Position numbers and translations under genes: made by a program. Shown one piece after another: positions 56,165-64,000 of a DNA stretch of 64,000 bases; position 1 is the stretch's first letter, and each line of letters opens with the position of its first letter. Source of the DNA: Asterias rubens (lineage: Eukaryota; Echinodermata; Asteroidea; Forcipulatida; Asteriidae). The stretch covers positions 3,333,691 to 3,397,690 of the forward strand of contig NC_047078.1 of the NCBI RefSeq assembly GCF_902459465.1, given 5' to 3'. A model generated the notes under the pieces. It was not told the origin of the DNA. It worked only from the letters and a program-made list of their open reading frames with translations, and searched no databases.

Positions 56165-59100
56165 ATGGCGACCCCCATGAGCAGAAGGATTTGCTCCGCT
56201 AGTTTTTCAAGGTATGATTTGAATGGAACTGTTTTAGAATGAGTTTGGTATCGGAATATTTGCCTGCATATGGGTAGTTTGAGGTCCTTTCTCTTTCACA
56301 GTCTAGTGTCCGAGTGTTTAGTGTCCTGCCACTGCACTGGTGGTTGATGAAATGATTGGTACAATTATTTGGCAAATTCAGTCATTTTGCTCCATCGGCA
56401 TCGGTGTTTTACTTAGAATTTAAAGAAATCGCACAACATCAGTGGATAACTTTCCGTATGGCGCCACCACTTTTTCACTCATTTTTACAAAAAGGGATAT
56501 CTCGTTGAGGTAAATTAGATACTATATTATTTCATTATAGAATGAAAAAGTGGTGGCGCCATACGGAAACTTTTCCACATCGGTAAACAGACAGTATTGT
56601 CCATAAAGCCAACACAAGGTGTAGCACAACTTATATATAAAATAACAAACCTGTGAAAATTTATTCTCAATCGGTCATTGGAGTCGGGAGAAAATAAGGG
56701 GAAAATCCACCCCTGTTTCTGCATGGTCATGGTTCACCATGTCATGACTACATGTAGCCCAGGTTGGACTCCTCCGCAGTGGCACTCACTGACGACCTAC
56801 CAGGGCTAATGTCATGACATGTGTTGAAAATAAATCTGTAATATTCTCAATATCGAGAATTGATACTTTCCCTTGTTTTAATTTTTTTTTCAAAAAAGTA
56901 AAGCATTCGGAAAAATATTACAAGGGAAGTCTTTCACAATTACCTTCTGAATTCTGTTAACCCTGTAAGTTATTTGTAAATCCGTGAACTTTTAATTTTT
57001 GTTCTGTTCAGAAAGTGTCAAATGGCTTTAACCAAATTAATTTAACCAAACGTTTCTGTGTCTTTCGTACATTCAGGTTACCTAGTCTGTATCCTCAATC
57101 AGTTCGTGGGTTCTTCACACAGAATGGGGGTTTGTTATTCAGGGCAACCCAGCCAATGTGGTAAGTGCCGTGAACAAAATGTGCAGTAACTGTTTGCTTT
57201 AAAGCGATGTATATGTTGCTTATGAGTCAACTCGGTCCCAAGTCAACTCGGTCCCAGTCAAGTCGGTCCCAAGTCAACTCGGTCCCAAGTCAACTCGGTC
57301 CGTATGGTTGACGGGAAGTAATTGTATGTTTTCTTTTAATTGGAATAAAAATATGTCCTTTGACTTTGTACGTGAAACGGGATAAGTGTGCACCGATGTT
57401 AAGGGTATAATATTCGATTCCTTCAAAACCCATTTGTTTCTGTATTCAACATTGAAAATTACCGATTGAAAATTACCAATTGTGTTGGCCAATTTAATTT
57501 CAAGTAAAATAATGTCTTCAAATGTCTCTTTTCTTTCAACCAGAGTATTGTTTTCTGTATGGCTCTCAACAACTCCTTAATTGACAAACATTAATAATTG
57601 AAGGCCCTTTAATTTCTTTTCCAGTAACTTACGTTTAAAATTAAATAATATAAAAACAGTACGAATGACATAATTATTAAAAAATAAATTAAGGAAATTA
57701 ATGTTTGGTTAAATTATGAATAAATCTTTCAAACCAACTTATAAGAATCAAAAATAATTTCAAAAATTTACTAATTAAAAAACTAAAACTATTAAGGAAA
57801 TTAATGTTTGGTCGAAAATAAAAAACGAATATAATATTGTTCAAATAACTTGGGTTGCGGTTCCGCGCCCGGGCCCGTGCGTGCAAAGCTTCCCTGTCTT
57901 GGGACCGAGTTGACTTGGGACCGAGTTGACTTGGGACCGAGTTGACTGGGACCGAGTTGGCTTGGGATCGAGTTGACCGGTACCCTATATGTTTGGTAAT
58001 TGTCAAAGACTAGTGTTCTTACTTGGTGTATTCCATCATAACCATAAAATAACAAGCCTGTGAAAATTTGGGCTCAATTGGTCATCTAAGTTGCAAGAAA
58101 ATGATGAAAGAAAAAACACCCTTGTTGGACGAATCTGTGTGCTTTCAGATAGGAATAAAAAACTAGACTTCTAGCTAGAAGTCTTTTAGTATTTTAGTGA
58201 GAAATTACCTCTTTCTCAAAAACTATGTTACTTCAGAGGGAGCCGTTTCTCACAATGTTTTATACTATCAACAGCTCTCAAGTGCTTGATACCAAGTCAG
58301 TTTTGAATAGGTTGTTTTGAGTAATTACCAAACGTGTACCTTCCCTTTAAACTAAAGGGAGGGTTTATTTTCGGTAATTAAATCCAAAAATTATTGACCA
58401 TAAAAACTTACTTGGTACTTGGCTCTGCAGCTGTTGATAAGGTATTGTTGAGAAACTATTCACTTCAAATGAATGGTTTTAGAGAAAGAGAAAGAGGGAT
58501 TCAAAATATTTCATTCTCAGAAATAATTCTGCATGAATTGTTTCTCAGATTGTGTATTCTAATTATGGACTATTCTTCCTGCACGAACATAACCACTCCA
58601 GATTTTAACCAGTATCTCAAAAAACACATTCCACTTTTTGAAATTATGTACAATTATGAAATTATGTAGGCTACCAGTTAAAGGGTGTATGTACTTTTTG
58701 TAGGACAAAAAACACAATGTCCACAGATTTACACTAAACTTTAACAGTTTGAAGATAATGATAGTAGAAAGCTTCCCTGATAATATTACGTGCTGAGGTG
58801 CTGTAGTTTTGGGGAAATGAGTAAAACAATGTCATGAAAATAATCTTTGTCTCACAGTCTCATGAGACGAAAACTATTTTAAGCATACATACGTATGTGC
58901 AAACATATTTGTATTACATTGTTTTACTCATTTCTCAAAAACTACAGCACCTCAGTAAGTAATATTTGAAGGGAAGCTTTCCACTATCATTGTCTTCAAA
59001 CCCTGTAAGTTTAATGTAAATCTATGGACATTAAAAAAAAAGTACCCAAATCCTTTAAACCACGGATAGTAAGTTTCAAAGTCCTAACACTCACCTACAA

Positions 59101-61290
59101 ACACGGATCAGCACCGACTATCTCCAGAAATTATTTCAACACTATCACCCTCAGCTAAAACTTTGTTCCAGTTCGAAAGGTCTTCTAACAGCAGTTTTAG
59201 TCCACACAAAGTTCTACGGTCAACGTTCCTTCCAATATGCTTCACCTAAACTATGGAACTCTCTTCCCAACATCGTCAAAGACTGTTCCACGCTAGAACA
59301 ATTTAAATCTAAACTTAAAACCCATCTTTTTAATCACAGACGCGCTTAGAGACTCTTTTGTAATATGCGCTATACAAGAACTGCTTGTTATTATTATTAT
59401 TATTGTTATTAACTTCTCAGTGCGGAACCTCCAAAGAAAAAGAAGAGGGCGGACCCTAAGATGGAGCAGATGAGACAGCAGAGATTACTGAAGCGCATGA
59501 AGAAGGTTCAATTCAAGATGGGAGACCCAGAGCTTAAACCTGTGGAGGAATTCAGAACGGATAGAAAACTCCTCTTGGACGACAAAAGGTACATAGGAGC
59601 ATTTTAATAATAGTTGCGTATAGTTATGTTGTGGTCTGTAAAGCCCAGTAGGTCCCTGTGAAGCACAGAATATGGGAGGCTGATCATTCTTAATAAACAG
59701 CTGAGGAGCTGAATTGGGAAGGACGTGGCTACATCCAATGCATTTGAGCTGCTGCAGGCGTGCAAGGGGGCACTTGGCAGGACCCATACTTGCATCTGGT
59801 ACATAACCATGGAGCACAGCCTGAAACTGAAGTTGTTAAATTTGTCCAATGGGAGGAAAACCATAACGACTGCAAAACACTGCAGCTCGGCTGGTCACTT
59901 TGTCCTCCAGGAGAACCCATATCACTCCGGTTTTGAATGCTCTTCACTGGCTCCCTGTTCAATATTGCATTCAATACAAAATGGTTCTGCTCCTCAGTAT
60001 AATTGTCAATTAATTACCCGTTACAATCCTTCCAGATGTCTTAGATCATCCACTTCGTCATTACTGGTTGTTCCCCACACCCACAACAATTGGGGTGACA
60101 GGGCTTTTTCTCATGCTAGTCCTTTACTTTTGAATAATCTACCTCTTAATATCCGTAACATGTCTTCTATTCATAAGTTCAAAGAGGCCCTAAAAACCTG
60201 ATTTTTCACATTTCACACCTGCTTTTCATTAATTTTGTGTTTCTTCCTTGCGCCATGAGCATCACTTGTGGTGGATACCGGCGCACTATAAGTGTTCATA
60301 TTATTATTATTATTATAAAAAACCTTGTGACATATATAGGAGACGACCAATACACAGCTCTACTCAAATTATATCCCTGGCTGGGTATATCGAACCAGGG
60401 CCACAGTAGTGATAGGTGAGGACTTTGGGCTCTACCCTACACTACGCCTCCCATGGCACCCTATTATAAATGTAAATTATCAATTGTAAGTGAATTTGCT
60501 GTCCACACAGTCATGGGTAACACAAAATGAACAATGGATAAATATTGAGTAATTCTTTGCAGAACTTGAATTTGACAAACTCGAGCGCTTTTTGACATGG
60601 CGATTGTTAATTGACATATAAATAACATTTAGATAACTGCTACATTAGTGGTTTTCAATTTTTTATTTATTTTATAAAATAGAGTAGGATTTGAAACTTT
60701 GCATGGTGAAAATAAGATATAGAAGAGTTTGCGGTAACACCATGTAATGACTGATCATACTGATCATACTGATCGAAACGTCGAGTTAACCAACGGTTCT
60801 TTTCAGAACCACCCCAACTCATTTAGAGATAGTCATTACATGGTGTTACCGCAAACTCTTCTTTATATATAAAATAGAGGGAACAAAATGTGTACTAGTG
60901 ACTGTGGCTGTTCACAAATGTAAACGTAAAACAGTTACTACAGTGTATTCTTCTTGTTTCATTTAACCCCTCTCCAGGAAAAGAGAACTTCCAGATATTT
61001 CTTACGACGAGCAAGAAAGACGTGCCCTCCTACAGAAACGCTGGGCCCGCTACCGTTTCCAAGAACACGTCAAGGAGACCCATCTCATGAAAGACATTCT
61101 CAGAGTCCAACAGAAGGCACTCCAGGAGTTACGAGCCGAATCGGAGGACCTCTACCTAGCTGCCGTAGAGCGCGACACCAACTTGTTCCCGTTTGAAGTT
61201 AATGGCCCAGTCCACACCCCTCCAATTCCCGGGTATTCCAAAGATAGTCCGGATGGAGAGTATGTTGATGTTACCAAGCAGTATAAATAG
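56165..61290 (+). CDS. MRPL40: Mitochondrial large-subunit ribosomal protein mL40
   Basis: Four exons, 56165-56211, 57077-57160, 59421-59588 and 60978-61290, join in phases 2-2-2 to give 203 aa (human 206). mL40 is a structural protein of the mitochondrial 39S subunit. The first 40 residues (MATPMSRRICSASFSR...) are basic and Ser-rich, fitting a transit peptide. The family core follows: AEPPKKKKRADPK, then PVEEFRTDRKLL, DISYDEQERRALLQKRWARY, ILRVQQKALQELRAES, RDTNLFPFE, GPVHTPPIPGY and YVDVTKQYK, matching the vertebrate order. The ATG at 56165 sits in AAGATGG, a good Kozak context. AATAAA at 61722-61727 is a possible distal poly(A) signal. Introns 2 and 3 carry an inverted-array element, palindromic MITEs and two LINE tails. 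Confidence 0.95.
56445..56575. mobile_element. MITE with CCGTATGGxGCCACCA ends
   Basis: ATAACTTTCCGTATGGCGCC ... GGCGCCATACGGAAACTTTT, close to the copy at 15005-15143; in MRPL40 intron 1. Confidence 0.88.
56574..57031. mobile_element. AAGCCATTGGACAC-family MITE, left end lost
   Basis: It abuts the previous MITE and shares CAACTTATATATAAAATAAC and TTCTGTTCAGAAAGTGTCAAATGGCTTTAA. It also carries an extra segment of about 60 bp near 56755-56815. Confidence 0.78.
57224..57985. mobile_element. 760-bp element with inverted arrays of a 16-bp tandem repeat
   Basis: The left end has about five copies of ACTCGGTCCCAAGTCA (57230-57303). The right end has about five copies of the complement, TGACTTGGGACCGAGT (57898-57980). 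The middle is A+T-rich and holds a direct repeat (AAGGAAATTAATGTTTGGT at about 57692 and 57792). It lies in MRPL40 intron 2. The short frames on the minus strand are repeat translation. Confidence 0.8.
57990..58350. mobile_element. GGTACAC-subfamily MITE (reverse)
   Basis: GGTAATTGTCAAAGACTAGTG ... ACCAAACGTGTACCTTCCCTTTAA, matching 13909-14297 in reverse. The left end is cut by the inverted-array element. Confidence 0.8.
58680..59058. mobile_element. Palindromic MITE, ATGTCATGAAAATA family
   Basis: TGTACTTTTTGTAGGAC ... AGTACCCAAATCCTTTAA, with inner AATGATAGTAGAAAGC and GCTTTCCACTATCATTGTC arms. Confidence 0.85.
59058..59405 (+). mobile_element. LINE 3' end
   Basis: One frame reads FYGQRSFQYASPKLWNSLPN then STLEQFKSKLKTHLFNH and a stop, the non-LTR C-terminus. 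A 3' UTR (ATGCGCTATACAAGAACTGC) and a TTA microsatellite follow, ending 15 bp before the MRPL40 exon 3 acceptor. Confidence 0.85.
59880..60318 (+). mobile_element. LINE 3' end, second family
   Basis: The frame encodes HTHNNWGDRAFSHASPLLLN and LPLNIRNMSSIHKFKEALKT then a stop, then GGATACCGGCGCACTATAAG and an ATT repeat tail. The coding part is a fragment. Confidence 0.82.
60715..60868. mobile_element. TIR element, AGAGTTTGCGGTAACACCAT ends
   Basis: A short relative of 17466-17891 with 37-bp inverted ends around GATCATACTGATCATACTGA and AACGTCGAGTTAACC. It lies in MRPL40 intron 3. Confidence 0.85.
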
Positions 61291-62142
61291 TGTAGGTATT
61301 CAATTAATCTTCAGGGGTGAGATAGTTCAAACCTTTTACCCAAGTACAGACTTTGCGAAGTCTATACCTGGTAATCAAGATGCTGTAACTTTCTCCAAAT
61401 TTAAAGGCACTGGAAACTTTTGGTAATTACTCAACATATTTATCAACACAAAAAACACACTTGGTCTAACGAGCAAAGGAGAGCTGTTGATAGTATAGAA
61501 CATTGTGAGAAATAACTCCCTCTGGAGTAACATAGTTTTTGAGAAAGAAATATTTGAAAGTTAAAAAGACTTGAGGCCTGTTTTTCACACCCTAAGATTC
61601 TACTTCTTAAATTCGTAAATTTCACTCTTTAAAAAATAATAAATTAAAAACAAAAGTTCCAATCTTTGGTCGTGTTTTATTCAGGACGGATTACTCTTTA
61701 TGTACCTTACATGTAGGTATCAATAAACCTCACCTTCCTTTTCAATTCGAACTCCGATCATAATTTGGTCTGTTGGTGCTTTTGGTGACACTATTACACT
61801 CTTTCCAGTTGACACTGGTTATAATTGTGACACCTTTAACAGGTTAATTGTTTGTGTCTTTTATATTATGACACCCTCAACATGCGACAGTTACAGGTCA
61901 CAGGTGATTGTGGCATTTACAGGAATCTTGATAAAGTCTTATCTAGTTTTGCTGACTTGATAGCTTAAATCTTTTAAAGGGACATGTGAAGATTAATTTT
62001 TGTTGGATTCCTTCCGTTCAAACAAACAAAAAATCCCTGAAACTTTCCACCTGACTTGTTTCCACCTAAGTCCCTTTATAAGCCCATAGATATGTTTTAC
62101 TAATGTAGAACCATCAAATCTCTAGTTCTCATTTCACCAAAC
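61291..62142. other. Spacer between convergent MRPL40 and trehalase genes
   Basis: This 850-bp gap holds both 3' UTRs. A truncated GGCAGTGGACAC-family MITE (61402-61600, right half lost) and AATAAA at 61722-61727 are the only features I can name. Confidence 0.6.
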
Positions 62143-63672
62143 TCAAACAGAAACAAAGCAGGAACTGAAAAATAAAGTAAGACTCAGTAGAAGTGCCACT
62201 ATGAAGTATTCAGAGTTAGCCTGGTGTCCTCTACTCGATGGAGTGGTAGTTATAGGGACATCAGATTTCAGCTTGTCTCCATATTCGTCCAGCAGGGTCA
62301 TAATGACGCCATTTGTCCAGCCAAATCCAGCCTAAAAAGCGAAGAATCACAATTAGTCCACTACTCATCTAAATGCATTTCAAAATTACAATGTTAGACA
62401 AATCCAATATTTCGCACACCACAATCAAAACATCAATGGTAGTTTTTGAATGAGTGTCTTTTACGTTGATGTGTCAAATTAATTCATCATAAAATGTTCA
62501 CACTTTGTAAAATATTACACTCTTGTTGCTATGGATCGACCAATCAGAACCGAGGATTCAAGTTTGCTTGATTGTAAAATATACATGCATGTCAAGGAGT
62601 GTTGGTTGTAAAATGCGCTATTATTGGTTTGGTGTCAATCATGTCAACGTTAAGTTTTCAACACTCTACTCTGCAGGACCATCTATGGTGTGATGTTAGG
62701 TCTTTTCTTTAAAGCCATTGGACACTTTCGGTAAACAGTATTGTCCAAAGGCCCACACTTCGTGTATCACAACTTATATATAAAATAACAAACCTGTGAA
62801 CATTAAGGCTCAATCGGTCATCGGAGTCGGGAGAAAATAACGGGAAACCCACCCTTGTTTCCGCACGTTTCGCCGTGTAATGATATGTGTTCAAAATAAA
62901 TCCCAAATTCTCGACGACGAGAATTGATAATTGTTTTAATGTTTTCTCAAAAAGTAAAGCATTTCATGGAATAATATTTCACAAGAAGTCTTTCACTATT
63001 ACCTTCTGTAAACCCTGTAAGTTATTTGTAAATCTGTGAACTTTTTTTGTTTCTGTTCAAACTCTACTACATGTACATGTATTTTTTTTCCCAGGCGATT
63101 TCTAACTTATTCATTCATACCTGTACTCCGTACTCTCCCCCGTGACCAGGCACGCCCTGATTGGTTACATCATACTGTAAAAAAACAATGCATAGTTTCA
63201 AAGACCTTTGAAGTGAAGAGTTCCAAAGAAGGATGGGGTAAAAAAGAGAGTTATGCTCTGTAGCTTTTTATTTCTTCGGAAAAGCTACCGTACACCATGA
63301 ACCAATAAACTAGTTTATTGCTCTATAAGTACACGACTTCCTCGAAATGTCAAGTAGACAAATTGTCGGATTGTTTGTTTTCAGAACCGCTTCAGTCTTT
63401 AATCACCTGCTGTATTTTCAGTCAAAATTCGAATTTGAAAACCTTACTTTTTCATACATGACTTTGTTCTCCTTGTAAGCCAAGTAGTTTGTGAGAGTCC
63501 ATTTCTGTGCCAGGTCGAAGGCAATCTGCTTAGCCTCTTTCAAGTCGCTGTTGTCCAGAGCTTCGATCAGCATCTGCTGGAGAGGAGGCCACGCATTGGG
63601 GTAGTCCCACTGTTCACTTGTGTTCTTCTTAGATGTTGGAACTCCTCCCGGATAATCCAATACCCCCTCATT
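62143..63672 (-). CDS. TREH: Trehalase, C-terminal exons (partial)
   Basis: Three minus-strand exons, 63672-63448, 63174-63121 and 62331-62143, all phase 0, give the last 155 residues of trehalase, which splits trehalose into two glucoses (glycoside hydrolase family 37). The first shows GGVPTSKKNTSEQWDYPNAW-PP, containing trehalase signature 2 (QWDYPNAWPP). MYEK then joins YDVTNQGVPGHGGEYGVQ in the second exon, followed by AGFGWTNGVIMTLLDEYGD. After a Ser/Thr/Pro linker the tail YFIVALLLSLTLFFSSC is hydrophobic to the end, as in GPI-anchored animal trehalases, so an outer-surface anchor is likely. The catalytic N-terminal two thirds lie beyond the right edge; 63673-64000 is intron. The intron between the last two exons contains an AAGCCATTGGACAC MITE (62709-63058). 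Confidence 0.95.
62709..63058. mobile_element. AAGCCATTGGACAC-family MITE, right end truncated
   Basis: TAAAGCCATTGGACACTTTC to CTGTGAACTTTTTTTGTTTCTGTTC; the usual final CCGAAAGTGTCCAATGGC is missing. It lies in the last trehalase intron. Confidence 0.85.
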
Positions 63673-64000
63673 CTGAGAAACAAAACACCCAAAATCAAAT
63701 AGACAAAATATTTGTTCTTCCAAAGAAAAAAAAACACAGTTTGACGTTGGGTTAAAGTCAACAAATACCCGATTAAATTATAAGTCAATAAATAAACCAC
63801 ACTAAGAAAGCGATTTGGGCTAAACAAGAAACAAAATTACTAGTTTATTTGTCATGTTCACCCCAAGCTAAAATACAAGTGTAACGCAGAAATCTGAGAT
63901 AATTTGTTTTTGTACCATTACCAAAAACGCTAAAAACCCTTTGAAATGAAACTTTCACTGAGGTTAGTTTTATGGTAAATAACTATATACCGTAGTAAAA

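Overview
This is nuclear DNA of an animal: spliced genes with GT-AG introns, and introns and spacers packed with short inverted-repeat transposons, LINE tails and microsatellites. The repeats and proteins suggest an echinoderm, and my best guess is a sea star (Asteroidea). That guess rests on general familiarity with such repeats, not on a search. No bacterial operon, CRISPR array or viral gene is present.

Six genes can be built exon by exon with matching splice phases. (1) 3135-5252 (+): a two-coding-exon hotdog-fold thioesterase-like protein, 280 aa. (2) 13840-5660 (-): ABHD10, a mitochondrial serine esterase, five coding exons, 292 aa, convergent with gene 1. (3) 25380-36491 (+): a 15-exon gene for a secreted, low-complexity protein of about 570 aa that I do not recognise. 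(4) 55844-39603 (-): a 17-exon coiled-coil gene, best match CCDC191 (KIAA1407), 978 aa. (5) 56165-61290 (+): MRPL40, mitochondrial ribosomal protein mL40, four exons, 203 aa, head to head with gene 4 across about 320 bp. (6) 63672-62143 (-): the last three exons of trehalase with a GPI-anchor-like tail; the gene continues past the right edge.

Layout: 1-3100 holds a 1.35-kb long-TIR element set in a minisatellite. 3.1-5.25 kb is gene 1. 5.66-13.84 kb is ABHD10, whose last intron carries a 2.96-kb TIR element with a clear target-site duplication. 13.9-25.1 kb has no gene I can support and is a stack of nested MITEs, LINE fragments, perfect foldbacks and a triplicated segment. 25.2-36.5 kb is the novel secreted-protein gene. 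37-39.5 kb is repeats. 39.6-55.8 kb is CCDC191, 56.2-61.3 kb MRPL40, and 62.1 kb to the end trehalase.

The most interesting item is gene 3. After a signal peptide it alternates lysine/arginine-rich helix-like modules with acidic modules that are either tryptophan-rich (a 30-residue unit with 6 Trp, four times in tandem) or Ser/Asp/Glu-rich. Exons 3-14 are all phase 1-1 and divisible by three, neighbouring exons with their introns are visible tandem copies, and one basic exon has decayed to a pseudoexon. It looks like a charge-alternating cassette protein growing by exon duplication. Mineral-binding phosphoprotein, adhesive or coacervating protein, and precursor of cationic or Gln-led peptides are all possible; the sequence alone does not choose.
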